From Bradyrhizobium diazoefficiens USDA 110 (GTDB taxonomy: Bacteria > Pseudomonadota > Alphaproteobacteria > Rhizobiales > Xanthobacteraceae), in the NCBI RefSeq assembly GCF_000011365.1, contig NC_004463.1, positions 3,582,001 to 3,646,000 of the forward strand: 64,000 bases of DNA, given 5' to 3'. The position numbers were made by a program, and so were the translations under genes. The notes beneath the pieces were generated by a model, which saw only the letters and a list, made by a program, of their open reading frames with translations, was not told the DNA's origin and searched no databases. This document shows, one piece after another, positions 1-8,185 of this stretch (positions within the stretch are counted from its first letter, which is position 1; every line of letters begins with the position of its first letter).

Positions 1-149
1 CCCCACTTGCCGCCCCAGCCGGTGATGCGCAGCGTCGGATCGTCGGCGCGCGCGACATAGGGTGCGGCGATCGTGCCGATGCCGAGCGAGGCGCTCGCGG
101 TCAGAAAGCGGCGGCGGCTGAGCCGTGAGGATCCCAGAGCTTTCATCAT
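1..149 (-). CDS. ABC transporter substrate-binding protein (N-terminal fragment)
   Basis: Only the first 49 codons are in the window; the gene continues past base 1. Translating the reverse strand from the ATG at 149 gives a twin-arginine export signal: an SRRRFLTA motif near residues 11-18, a hydrophobic stretch, then an APYVARA-like cleavage region followed by the mature start DDPTLRITGWGG. That mature start is typical of extracellular solute-binding proteins of the polyamine/PotD type. It follows two permease genes read the same way with a gap of 28 bases, so it is most likely the binding protein of that importer, folded in the cytoplasm and exported by Tat. An ATPase gene would be expected beyond the window. 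The family call rests on context and the short start; the ligand cannot be read. Confidence 0.8.
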   Translation of the reverse strand, partial: MMKALGSSRLSRRRFLTASASLGIGTIAAPYVARADDPTLRITGWGGKW

Positions 150-177
150 GTCTCGATTCCTTCGGTGCAATGAGCGG

Positions 178-1044
178 TTACAATTTGACGTAGGAGCGCA
201 GGCCGACGGTGCGGTCGAGCCCGATGACGACGACAAAGGCGAGGACGATGGAGACCACCGAGGCGGCGCCGATGGTGCCGTCCAGATCGAACTTGAGATA
301 GTTGAACAGCGTGACCGGCAGGGTCTCGTTGCCCGGTGAGACCAGGAACAGCGACACCGGAAATTGGTCGAAGGAAACGATGAAGGCGAAGATCGCGCCC
401 GCCAGCACGCCCGGCTTGATCAGCGGCAGCGTCACCTCGAAGAAGGTGCGCAAGGGACTTGCGCCGAGATTGCGCGCGGCTTCCTCGAGGCGCAGGTCGA
501 AATTATGCAGCACGGCGAGCGTGGTACGCACCACGTAAGGCAGCGTCACCAGCGTATGGCCGGCAACGAGGCCCCAGGTCGGACGTCCGACATCGAGCAG
601 CACATAGGTCTGGAACAGTGCAAGGCCCGTCAGGATCGCCGGCAGCATCAACGGCGAGAGCATCGTCGCGACGATCAGCCGCGTGCCCGGCAGATTGCCG
701 CGCGCGAGCGCGAGCGCGGCGGAAGCGCCCAGGATCGTTGCCGATATGGTGGTGAGGACGGCGACTTCGAGGCTGAAGCCCAGCGCATGCATGAAATCGC
801 GCGAGGCGAAGAACTTCTCGAACCAGCGCAAGGACACGCCGACCGGCGGAAACTGGATGAAGGGCGTCGGGTTCAGGGCGAACACGACGACGATCGCGAT
901 CGGTGCCAGCAGGAAGATCAGGATGGCGATGTTGACGGCGAGATAGAGATAGCGGCCGTAATGCCTGACGCGTCCGGCCGTCCGCGCGGGAGCCGCCTGC
1001 CGGGCCGCCGCGAGCGATGGGCTGTGCGAGGCGGTGGTTTGCAT
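178..1044 (-). CDS. ABC transporter permease, PotC-like
   Basis: Inner-membrane permease of an importer of the spermidine/putrescine family (288 residues). About six hydrophobic segments are visible, with the cytoplasmic EAA loop read as EAARNLGASPLRTFFEV, the site that contacts the ATPase. I chose the ATG at 1044 because a TGAGG ribosome site lies about seven bases upstream; a GTG at 1056, overlapping the stop of the preceding permease, is the alternative and adds four residues. It is the third gene of an operon that starts with an IclR regulator. PotC-like permeases pair with a PotB-like partner, which is the preceding gene. Substrate is unknown: this family also carries other small organic cations and some anions. 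Confidence 0.9.
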   Translation of the reverse strand: MQTTASHSPSLAAARQAAPARTAGRVRHYGRYLYLAVNIAILIFLLAPIAIVVVFALNPTPFIQFPPVGVSLRWFEKFFASRDFMHALGFSLEVAVLTTISATILGASAALALARGNLPGTRLIVATMLSPLMLPAILTGLALFQTYVLLDVGRPTWGLVAGHTLVTLPYVVRTTLAVLHNFDLRLEEAARNLGASPLRTFFEVTLPLIKPGVLAGAIFAFIVSFDQFPVSLFLVSPGNETLPVTLFNYLKFDLDGTIGAASVVSIVLAFVVVIGLDRTVGLRSYVKL

Positions 1045-1052
1045 CGTCGGCC

Positions 1053-1928
1053 TCACTGCAATTCGCGCTGGCCGGAGACGAGGCCGAGCGCGCGGTTATA
1101 GGCGACGACGAGCCCGAGCGAGATCATCAGCAGGACGATACCGAGCGCGGCGGCGAAGCCGACGTTGAAGTTCGCCGAGATCTGCTGGTAGATCAGGATC
1201 GGCAGCGTCATGATCTGGAAGCCGCCGAGCAGGATCGGCGTGACATAGGCGCTGATCGCCAGCGCAAACACCAGCAGCGAGCCGGCGAGGATGCCGGGCA
1301 GGCTGAGCGGCAGCGTCACCTCGAGGAACGCACGCAAGGGGCTCGCGCCGAGGTTTTCCGCGGCCTGCTCCAGCCGCTCGTCGATGCGGCCGATCACGCC
1401 GGTCAGCGTCAGCACCATGAACGGAACGTAGATGTGGACGAGACCGACCACGATTCCGGTCTCGGTGTACATCAGCTTGAGCGGCTGGCTGATCACGCCG
1501 AGCGACATCAGGGTCTGGTTGACGACGCCCTTGTCGGAGAGCAGCGTCATCCAGGCGAAGGTGCGCACCACGATGCCGGTCAGCATCGGCGCCAGCACCG
1601 CCATCAGCAGCAGCGCGTGCCCGGTGCGGCTCTTGATGCGCGCCATCCAGTGCGCCAGCGGATAGCCGATCGCGAGCGCGACCAGCGTGGTCACGAGCCC
1701 GATCCGGATCGTGGTCCAGATCACCTCGAGATAAAAGGGATCGTCGATCATGCGGGCGTAGTGGCGCGTGGTGAAGGCGACCTTCGGCGCCACCACCGGA
1801 TTGCCGGTGAGCACGCTCATCAGCGCCATCAGCCCGATCGGCAGGAAGAAGAAGAGGGCGAACAGCAGCGCGCTCGGCAGAATGAAGAGCGCAAGGCCGT
1901 TGGGGCGCTGGGTGGTGGCGCTGCTCAT
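1053..1928 (-). CDS. ABC transporter permease, PotB-like
   Basis: First permease of the same importer, 291 residues with about six membrane segments. The EAA loop is clear (EQAAENLGASPLRAFLEV), followed by the LPLSLPGILAG segment common in this family. Its ATG at 1928 overlaps the stop of the IclR gene in an ATGA arrangement, and its own stop lies nine bases inside the next permease's chosen start region, so the genes are translationally coupled. With the PotC-like partner it should form the heterodimeric channel. The direct coupling to the regulator suggests that the importer's substrate, or a product of it, is the regulator's effector; that is inference. Confidence 0.9.
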   Translation of the reverse strand: MSSATTQRPNGLALFILPSALLFALFFFLPIGLMALMSVLTGNPVVAPKVAFTTRHYARMIDDPFYLEVIWTTIRIGLVTTLVALAIGYPLAHWMARIKSRTGHALLLMAVLAPMLTGIVVRTFAWMTLLSDKGVVNQTLMSLGVISQPLKLMYTETGIVVGLVHIYVPFMVLTLTGVIGRIDERLEQAAENLGASPLRAFLEVTLPLSLPGILAGSLLVFALAISAYVTPILLGGFQIMTLPILIYQQISANFNVGFAAALGIVLLMISLGLVVAYNRALGLVSGQRELQ

Positions 1929-2707
1929 CGCGTCCCCGTCTGAACGCGCGCTGTATCCTGGTCGAGCGGATCGCCGGTCATGCGCCGCAATTTTGCGGCC
2001 ATCGCCGCCAGCTCGCGGCGGACATTGGCGCGCTCGGCGGCAGTGGTCGCCTGCACCGAATAGGACACCGCGATCCCGATCATCTCGCCGGTCTCGCCGC
2101 TTTTCAGCGCAAAGCCTTGGGAGCCGACGCCCTCGATCGATTCATCGGCTGCCTCGGACACGCCGGTGCGGCGGATCTCGTCGAGGCGGGCCATCAGCTG
2201 CTTGAAGTTCTGCGGCGAGTTGCGCGGCAGCTTTGGATAGGTCGCAGGCACCCGCGCGCGGACGTCCTCGTCGGCGAGGCGGGCGAGCATGGCGCGGCCG
2301 TTCGAGGTGGCGAGCGCCGGCGTGCGCTGGCCGGGCGGATTGACGACACGCAGGGGATTCGAGCCCGGAACGATCCGGAGCACGACCTGCTCGTAGCCGT
2401 CGAGCACGGCGATGTAGCCGGTGTGGCCGGTGCGCGCGCAGACCTCGCGCAGCTCGCGCTCGGCCATGCTGATGAGATCGTCATGGGCGCGGTGCAGCCG
2501 GCCGAGCTCGAAGGTGAGGAGGCCGGGGCGGTAGCGGCGGGTGTGCGGGTCCTGCTCGAGCAGGCCGCAGTCGCGCAACGACCGCAGCAGCCGCGAGGTC
2601 GAGCTCTTCGGCTTGCCCGTCAGCGCCATCACGTCCGCGAACGACAGATCCGGCCGCGCGCTGGAAAAGCAGCGCAGGATCTCGATCGCGTTGGTGAGGG
2701 CGCTCAT
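1925..2707 (-). CDS. IclR family transcriptional regulator
   Basis: 260-residue IclR-type regulator. The N-terminal winged helix-turn-helix covers about residues 1-65 (FADVMALTGKPKSSTSRLL is the recognition region), and the rest is the IclR effector-binding domain. An upstream-extended reading frame exists to 2752, but I place the start at the ATG at 2707 because the family begins a few residues before the helix (SALTNAIEILRCFSS) and because the extended start would put the operator at 2726-2742 inside the coding region. It is the first gene of the operon with the two permeases and the Tat-exported binding protein. The inverted repeat just upstream suggests that it controls its own operon. 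Effector unknown. Confidence 0.9.
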   Translation of the reverse strand: MSALTNAIEILRCFSSARPDLSFADVMALTGKPKSSTSRLLRSLRDCGLLEQDPHTRRYRPGLLTFELGRLHRAHDDLISMAERELREVCARTGHTGYIAVLDGYEQVVLRIVPGSNPLRVVNPPGQRTPALATSNGRAMLARLADEDVRARVPATYPKLPRNSPQNFKQLMARLDEIRRTGVSEAADESIEGVGSQGFALKSGETGEMIGIAVSYSVQATTAAERANVRRELAAMAAKLRRMTGDPLDQDTARVQTGTR

Positions 2708-2725
2708 GCAGGTCGGTCCAAGGTA

Positions 2726-2742
2726 GTTCCATATTTCGGAAC
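2726..2742. promoter_or_regulatory. Probable IclR operator
   Basis: Perfect inverted repeat gttcc-N7-ggaac, 19 bases upstream of the IclR start codon. IclR-family boxes are commonly short palindromes of this size placed over the promoter of the regulator's own gene. Binding by this regulator is inferred from position and symmetry. Confidence 0.6.
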
Positions 2743-2846
2743 CTTGTCCCAAATTTTAAGCCTGGCGCGGAAACGAGCAAGCGGAAATTTCAGGCAGGGT
2801 GGTGCCCGATTGCGCAGATGCGGCGGAAGGTCGCTCGGATATAACG

Positions 2847-2880
2847 AAGCGGCGCACCGCGGTCAGGCGGTACGCCGCTT
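2847..2880 (-). terminator. Hairpin terminator after the esterase gene
   Basis: On the minus strand, five bases beyond the esterase stop, aagcggcg pairs perfectly with cgccgctt; the stem extends inward through taccgc/gcggtg to about 14 pairs with a six-base loop. The following tract (cgttatat) is only weakly T-rich, so termination efficiency is uncertain. Placement between the esterase and the start of the iclR operon fits a transcription end. Confidence 0.6.
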
Positions 2881-2885
2881 TGGGA

Positions 2886-3512
2886 TCAGGCCGCCTCCAC
2901 GGCGACGTTGCCGATCCAGTCGCGGGCGAGCGTCACGTCGGCTTGCGACAATTGATGGCCCGCTGGCAGGACCCTGTGATCGACACGCGCACCCGCTTCC
3001 GACAGCAGCGTAGCGAGCCGGGCCGAGTTGCTCGCCGGCACGATCGGATCAGCCTGTCCGGACAGGAGCAGGACGGGCTTGCCGCCGAGCTCGGCCTTGG
3101 GCGGATCTGACAGTGGCACCATGGCGCGCAGCAGGATCGCGCCTGCCAGCACGCCCGGCTGCAGCAGCAACAGCGCGGCTGCGATGTTGGCGCCGTTGGA
3201 GAAGCCGACAGCAACCGGCGCGGCGATGCCGTAGCGCTGCCGCGCCTCGCCAACGAAATCGCCGAGCTCGCGCGCACGCCGGCGCACATCGTCCTCGTCG
3301 AACACGCCCTCGGCAAGGCGGCGGAAGAAGCGCGGCATGCCGTGCTCGAGCACGCGGCCGCGCGGCGAGAGCAGGGCGGCACCGGGCGAGATCATCTTGC
3401 CGAGCCCGAGCAGGTCGTTCTCGTCGCCACCGGTGCCGTGCAGCAGCAGGAGCGGGGCCGAGCCCGCGTCGCGCGCGGGCTCGAAACGATGGATGAATGC
3501 ACTCTCGGTCAT
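2886..3512 (-). CDS. Small alpha/beta-hydrolase esterase, MhqD-like
   Basis: 208-residue phospholipase/carboxylesterase-family hydrolase with no signal peptide, so cytoplasmic. The catalytic triad can be read: Ser105 in GFSNGA, Asp155 in SGQADPIV, His186 in LPAGHQLS. The oxyanion loop is LLHGTGGDEN near residues 24-32. Its start overlaps the stop of the dioxygenase gene by four bases, so the two are made together. In Bacillus the equivalent hydrolase MhqD is co-regulated with the hydroquinone dioxygenase MhqO in quinone detoxification; the same pairing here suggests it hydrolyses a product of ring cleavage or a related thioester or ester. The specific substrate is inferred from that association only. 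Confidence 0.85.
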   Translation of the reverse strand: MTESAFIHRFEPARDAGSAPLLLLHGTGGDENDLLGLGKMISPGAALLSPRGRVLEHGMPRFFRRLAEGVFDEDDVRRRARELGDFVGEARQRYGIAAPVAVGFSNGANIAAALLLLQPGVLAGAILLRAMVPLSDPPKAELGGKPVLLLSGQADPIVPASNSARLATLLSEAGARVDHRVLPAGHQLSQADVTLARDWIGNVAVEAA

Positions 3513-4447
3513 GACACGCTCTCTTCCAGGCTCGGCAACACACCCTCGATCTGCTTGCGATGCGCTTCGAGGAAGGCCGGCAGCTTCAGGTCGCGTCCCA
3601 GCGTCGCAACGGGTTCGTCGACGGCGAAGCCGGGAATATCGGTCGCGATCTCGAACAGCACGCCGCCGGGCTCGCGGAAGTAGATCGAGCGGAAGTAGTT
3701 GCGGTCCCTCTGCTCGGTCGGGTGCAGGCCGTGATTGCTGACGAGCTTTTGCGCCATCGCTCCCTGCTCGGCGTCATCGGCCGCACGGAAGGCGATGTGG
3801 TGCACCGAGCCGCCGCCCTGATGGCCGCGCAAGAAGCCCTTGGCCTCGTAGATGTCGACGACGCTGCCCTCGGCATCGCCCGGCGCCTTGAAGCGGATCA
3901 CCGAGCCCTCGCGTCCCGTCTCCTTGAAGCCGAATACGTCGGTGAGGACGGCGGCCGTCTTCGCCGCGCTGTCGAGCAGCAAGGTCACGCCGTGGAAGCC
4001 GCGGATCGCATGCTCGGCCGGCACGTCGCCATTGCTCCAGCCGGGCTCGTTCTCGGCACCGGGAACGCCGACGAGCGCGAGCGCCATGCCATCGGGGTCG
4101 GTGAACGGCAGCACGGACTCGCCGAAGCGCTTCTCCAGGGCTTCATAGGCGATGCCCTTCTCGGTGAAGCGCTGCGTCCAGTAGCCGAGCGAACGCTGAG
4201 GCACGCGGAAGGCGGTCTGATGGGTTTCGCCGACGCCGCGGCGCCCAGCCGGCACGCCGGCCCAGGGGAAGAAGGTCAGGATAGTGCCGGGGCGGCCGGT
4301 CTCGTCGCCATAATAGAAGTGATAGGTGCCGGGATCATCGAAATTGACCGTCTTCTTGACGAAGCGCAGGCCGAGATCCCTGGTGTAAAAGCCGAAATTC
4401 CTGATGGGATCGCCGGCGATCGCGGTGACGTGGTGCAGTCCAGACAT
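3509..4447 (-). CDS. VOC-family ring-cleaving dioxygenase, MhqO-like
   Basis: 312-residue protein of two glyoxalase/extradiol-dioxygenase (VOC) modules. Metal-ligand candidates are a His near the N-terminus (LHHVTAI, His5/6), His216/217 in VHHIAF and Glu266 in VLFEIATD, the His-His-Glu pattern of iron(II) or manganese extradiol enzymes. Length and motifs fit the MhqO/CatE-like group that opens hydroquinone or catechol rings. The start ATG at 4447 has a GGAGG site seven bases upstream. It is the first gene of a two-gene unit with the esterase, divergent from a LysR regulator. Expected role: cytoplasmic detoxification or breakdown of quinone-type aromatics. Simple glyoxalase activity is less likely given the length and pairing. 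Confidence 0.85.
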   Translation of the reverse strand: MSGLHHVTAIAGDPIRNFGFYTRDLGLRFVKKTVNFDDPGTYHFYYGDETGRPGTILTFFPWAGVPAGRRGVGETHQTAFRVPQRSLGYWTQRFTEKGIAYEALEKRFGESVLPFTDPDGMALALVGVPGAENEPGWSNGDVPAEHAIRGFHGVTLLLDSAAKTAAVLTDVFGFKETGREGSVIRFKAPGDAEGSVVDIYEAKGFLRGHQGGGSVHHIAFRAADDAEQGAMAQKLVSNHGLHPTEQRDRNYFRSIYFREPGGVLFEIATDIPGFAVDEPVATLGRDLKLPAFLEAHRKQIEGVLPSLEESVS

Positions 4448-4504
4448 TGTCGTCCTCCAAATTCGGGGAGCAGTCTTGCTCTGGCCGGAAATATCGTTCC
4501 GCTT

Positions 4505-4522
4505 TGGATTGGAGACAATCCA
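4505..4522. promoter_or_regulatory. LysR-type operator candidate 1
   Basis: Inverted repeat tggattg-gaga-caatcca with seven-base perfect arms in the divergent region between the dioxygenase and lysR genes. It contains the ATTG-N4-CAAT core often seen in LysR-family sites. A second, similar repeat lies about 40 bases away. Confidence 0.5.
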
Positions 4523-4545
4523 TGCAAATATGACGTGTATGTCTA

Positions 4546-4562
4546 CGATTTGGAAACAATCG
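4546..4562. promoter_or_regulatory. LysR-type operator candidate 2
   Basis: Inverted repeat cgatt-tggaaac-aatcg, closely related to the repeat at 4505-4522 (both read GATT...ACAATC). The centres are about 40 bases apart, close to four helical turns, as expected for two regulator dimers binding on one DNA face. It ends 13 bases before the lysR start, so bound protein would block lysR expression. Confidence 0.5.
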
Positions 4563-4575
4563 CTGGAGCGGCAGC

Positions 4576-5499
4576 TTGGATAAGGTCGCTAGCCTCCGGG
4601 CCTTCGTGAAGGTGGTCGAAAGCGGCAGTTTTGCCGAGGCGGGCCGTCAGCTACGGCTGTCGCGGTCGGCGATCAGCAAATACATCGCCGACCTCGAGGA
4701 GAGCCTCGGCGTCCAGCTCCTGAACCGGACCACCCGCCACGCGAGCCCGACCGAGAACGGCCAGCGTTATTTCGAGCGCGCGGTCGTGATCCTCTCGGAG
4801 ATCGAGGCCGCGGACCAGGCGGTGGCGCAAGCCCAGTCCGCGCCGCGCGGGCTGCTGCGCGTCAACGCGCCGATGTCGTTCGGCACCATGCGGCTCGGGC
4901 CGGTGCTCGCCGATTTCATGGCGCGCTATGGCGAGCTTCAGCTCCAGATCGTGCTGAGCGACGATCTGCTCGATCCGGTCCAGGACGGCTTTGACGTGAC
5001 GCTACGGATCGCGGAGCTGGAATCCTCCAGCCTGATCGCGCGCAAGATCACGCCGGTGGCGCGCATGATCTGCGCCTCGCCCGATTATCTCGCGCGGCAC
5101 GGCACGCCAAAGCATCCGCAGGATCTGCGCGAGCATGCGTCGCTGACCTACGGCTTCCTGCTCACCGGCAATCAGTGGAAGCTTACTGGCAGCGATGGCG
5201 ATCACTGGATCCAGCCGGCCTGGTCGCTCTGCGTCAACAACGCCGAAGTGCTGCGCGACGTCGCGATCAAGGGCAGGGGGCTCGCGCTGCTCCCGGAGTT
5301 CATCGCCGCCGACGCTTTGCGGAAGGGCGAGTTGCTGACGGTGCTGGATGATTATTCGGCGCCGCCGCTCGCGCTCTATGCGGTCTATCCGCCGACGCGG
5401 CATTTGTCGGTGAAGGTACGGCTGTTCATTGATTTTCTGGTCGAGCGGTTTGGACGGGAGGATGAGGCGGGCGTACGCAGCCGCGCCGCGGCTAGCTGA
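4576..5499 (+). CDS. LysR family transcriptional regulator
   Basis: 307-residue LysR regulator of the group closest to CrgA/DsdC-type proteins. The N-terminal helix-turn-helix (residues about 4-62) shows SFAEAGRQLRLSRSAISKYIADLEESLGVQLLNRTTR, and the remainder is the periplasmic-binding-protein-like effector domain. The start is a TTG at 4576, supported by a GGAG site eight bases upstream and by the family's usual N-terminus (DKVASLRAFVKVVESGSF). It is transcribed away from the dioxygenase/esterase pair and most likely controls it in response to an aromatic or quinone compound. Its 3' end overlaps the convergent kinase gene by eight bases. Confidence 0.9.
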   Translation: MDKVASLRAFVKVVESGSFAEAGRQLRLSRSAISKYIADLEESLGVQLLNRTTRHASPTENGQRYFERAVVILSEIEAADQAVAQAQSAPRGLLRVNAPMSFGTMRLGPVLADFMARYGELQLQIVLSDDLLDPVQDGFDVTLRIAELESSSLIARKITPVARMICASPDYLARHGTPKHPQDLREHASLTYGFLLTGNQWKLTGSDGDHWIQPAWSLCVNNAEVLRDVAIKGRGLALLPEFIAADALRKGELLTVLDDYSAPPLALYAVYPPTRHLSVKVRLFIDFLVERFGREDEAGVRSRAAAS

Positions 5500-8185
5500 C
5501 CGAACGCTGTTCGACGGGCAGAAGCAATTCGTCCAGCGCGCTCATCGAAGCTTTCTGGAGGGCGGCAAGTTCGCGGGCGGCACCGTGGCATTCGGATGCG
5601 GACATCGTGGCTACCGCCAGCTCAACCTCGCGGCAGCGTTCGAACAGGCGAACGAGGCCGAGCGCGCTCGCCGCGCTGCCAAGCTGGTGTGCGGATCGCG
5701 CCAGCTGCAGGTGATCGTCGATCGCCGCAGCCTCGGCGATATCCTCGATCCGTTGTTGGCTCGTTTGCCGCAGAAGCTGGTGGAGCTTGGCGATTTGCGT
5801 GGCGCCCAGCAGTTCTTTCTGGTCGTCGAGGAAATGCCGGTCGATCAACGCGCCTGCGGCGAGCCGCACTTCTGCCGGCTGGTCCGGCGGATCGTCCTCG
5901 ATCGCCTCGCGCAGGGCATTGATCAGGATCGGCTTGCTGACAACCTTGGCGATCCCTGCACTGGCGAGCCGCTCGCGTGCGCTGCGCGAGACGTCGGCGG
6001 TCACGGCGATGATGCGCGGCATCCTCGGCAGACCGAGCTTGCCGATCTGCGAGGCCGCTTCCACGCCGTCCATGTCGGGCATGTGCAGATCCATCAGGAT
6101 GATGTCGAACGCCTGATCGCGGGCGAGTGCGACGGCCGACGCGCCGTTTCTGGCGATGGTGGGATGATGGCCGAGCCGGTTCAGGATGGCTTCGCCGACC
6201 TGGCAATTGACGGGATCGTCGTCGACCAGCAGCACGCGAAGCCGCCGCGACGGCGGCGGAAGCGCACCTTGCGCGATGCCGCTCGCGGCAAGGCCGAGCG
6301 GTACTTCAAGCGCGAACGTGCTGCCTGCGCCCGGCGTGCTCTCCACCGTCAGCTCGCCGCGCATCAGGCGCGTCAGCCGCCGCGCGATCGCAAGGCCAAG
6401 GCCGGTGCCGCCGAACCGCCGTGCGATGCTATCGTCCGCCTGTACGAAATCCTCGAAGATCCGCTCGTGCATGTCCGGCGCGATGCCGATGCCGGTATCG
6501 CGAACCGTAATGCTCAGCAGGATGTGATCCTCGTGCTGCTCCGCTGACGCCTTCAGGCCGATCCCGCCGCGCGGAGTGAATTTGATGGCATTGCCGATCA
6601 AATTGAGCAGGATGCGATTGAGCCTGACAGGATCGCCGTGCACGGACGTGTTGACCGTCACGTCGCTGGCGAGATCGAAGGTCAGTCCCTTGCCGAAGGC
6701 CTGTGGGCGCATCAGATCGGCGGCGGCCTCGATGAGCTGATCGAGACGGAAGTCGCGCATCTCCAGCGTTTCGGCGCTGGCCTCCAGACGGGCATATTCC
6801 AGGATGGCATCGACCAGCGCGATCAGCGTCTCGCCCGATGCGGCGGCGGTGGCGAGATGGCGTCGCTGCGCTTCGCCGAGGCTGCCGTCGTCCAGCAGTT
6901 GCAGCACGCCCATGACGCCGTTCAGCGGCGTGCGCAGCTCGTGGCTGACGACGGCGAGGAAGCGCGACTTGGTCTCGTTGGCCTGCACGGCAATGCTGCG
7001 CGCACGTTCGGCCGCGTCATGCTCGGCGAGGGCGTGGTCGCGCGCCTTCTCGAGCTCGGAGGTCCGCTCGATGACCTTGCGCTCGAGCGTCGCGTAGGAT
7101 TCGCGCAAGTGCGCGGCCATCCGGTTGAACTGGTCGCCGAGCGCCTCCAGCTCGTCGCCGGTCTTGATCGCGAGCCGCAGGCCGAGATCGCCGCTGCCGA
7201 TCCGGCGCGCACCCTGTGTCAGGATCTGGATCGGCACGGTCATGCGCCGGCTGAGAAAGAGCGAGACCAGCACCGCGCAGGCGAGCAGAGCGACCAGGAG
7301 AAACGTCGAGCGGCCGATCGACGCGTAGATCGGCGCATAGGCTTCGGTGAGCGGAAGCTCGACGAATACCAACCAGCCGAGCGAGGGCACCGTCGCATAG
7401 GTCGACAGCACGCGTTGACCGGACAGATCTTCCTTGACCAGGCCGCCTGACGGCGGCCCGGCGCCATCGAGTGCGGCTCGAACGTCGGCATGTCCCGAAA
7501 GATCGCTGCGGCGTAGCGCCGGCCACAAATCGGGATGTGCGATCAACAGCCCCATGCGGTCGACCACATAGGCCTTGCCGGTGTTGCCGACCCTGATCCC
7601 CGCGACGAGGTCCCAGATGAAGCGCAGATTGACCTCGGCGACGATCACATTGGGACCGCGGCCGACCCCGCGCGCGGCGAGGGTCATGAACGGCTCGGTG
7701 TCGCCGATGAAGTAGACCGGCCCGTAATAGGTCCGGCTTTCGTTGGCGCCGCGGAAGGCGGGCGAAGCGGACAGGTCGATCTTGCTGCCGACCCTGTCCG
7801 CGACACGGCGCGACACGCGCACCTGCTCGCGGCCCTGCGCGTCGAGCTCGGCAATCTCCGCGATCGCAGGCGAGAGGCGCAGGAGGCGGATCGCGTTCAA
7901 GCGCTCGTCCTCGTTCGTCGACAGCTCCGGGGGCAGGCGGGAAAGCCATCTGATCTGGTTTTCGATCTGGCCGATGAACTGGCCGATCTGAATCGCCGCA
8001 GACGCTGCCTGCTCGCGCTGGGTTGCCGCGAGGAGCTGCTTCTGCTCGCGATAGGAGAACCAGACGTCGAAGCCGGTGTTGATGGCGAGCGCGGCAAAGG
8101 CGAGGGCGACGATCGAGTAGAGATATTTGCGGAACAGCCGGCCGGGAGGCGTCCGCAAATGTCCCTGGTCGACCTGCTCGTTCAC
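5492..8185 (-). CDS. Hybrid sensor histidine kinase with receiver and Hpt domains, TorS-like
   Basis: 897-residue membrane kinase carrying a full phosphorelay. Order: membrane segment about 21-40; periplasmic Cache-type sensor about 45-290 (AYVVDRMGLLIAHPD at 205-219); second membrane segment about 293-312; HAMP 313-365; coiled coil 365-400; HisKA with phosphorylated His415 (VSHELRTPLNG); HATPase with NLIGNAIKFTP near 528-538, DTGIGIAPD near 563-571 and GGTGLGLAI near 592-600; receiver with acidic cluster VDDD at 654-657 and phospho-acceptor Asp699 (ILMDLHMPDMDG); C-terminal Hpt with His833 (SAHQLGSAASALG). No DNA-binding regulator is adjacent, so the final receiver must be elsewhere. The start overlaps the stop of a periplasmic binding protein gene by four bases, which suggests that protein is its sensory partner. 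Confidence 0.93.
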   Translation of the reverse strand: MNEQVDQGHLRTPPGRLFRKYLYSIVALAFAALAINTGFDVWFSYREQKQLLAATQREQAASAAIQIGQFIGQIENQIRWLSRLPPELSTNEDERLNAIRLLRLSPAIAEIAELDAQGREQVRVSRRVADRVGSKIDLSASPAFRGANESRTYYGPVYFIGDTEPFMTLAARGVGRGPNVIVAEVNLRFIWDLVAGIRVGNTGKAYVVDRMGLLIAHPDLWPALRRSDLSGHADVRAALDGAGPPSGGLVKEDLSGQRVLSTYATVPSLGWLVFVELPLTEAYAPIYASIGRSTFLLVALLACAVLVSLFLSRRMTVPIQILTQGARRIGSGDLGLRLAIKTGDELEALGDQFNRMAAHLRESYATLERKVIERTSELEKARDHALAEHDAAERARSIAVQANETKSRFLAVVSHELRTPLNGVMGVLQLLDDGSLGEAQRRHLATAAASGETLIALVDAILEYARLEASAETLEMRDFRLDQLIEAAADLMRPQAFGKGLTFDLASDVTVNTSVHGDPVRLNRILLNLIGNAIKFTPRGGIGLKASAEQHEDHILLSITVRDTGIGIAPDMHERIFEDFVQADDSIARRFGGTGLGLAIARRLTRLMRGELTVESTPGAGSTFALEVPLGLAASGIAQGALPPPSRRLRVLLVDDDPVNCQVGEAILNRLGHHPTIARNGASAVALARDQAFDIILMDLHMPDMDGVEAASQIGKLGLPRMPRIIAVTADVSRSARERLASAGIAKVVSKPILINALREAIEDDPPDQPAEVRLAAGALIDRHFLDDQKELLGATQIAKLHQLLRQTSQQRIEDIAEAAAIDDHLQLARSAHQLGSAASALGLVRLFERCREVELAVATMSASECHGAARELAALQKASMSALDELLLPVEQRSVS

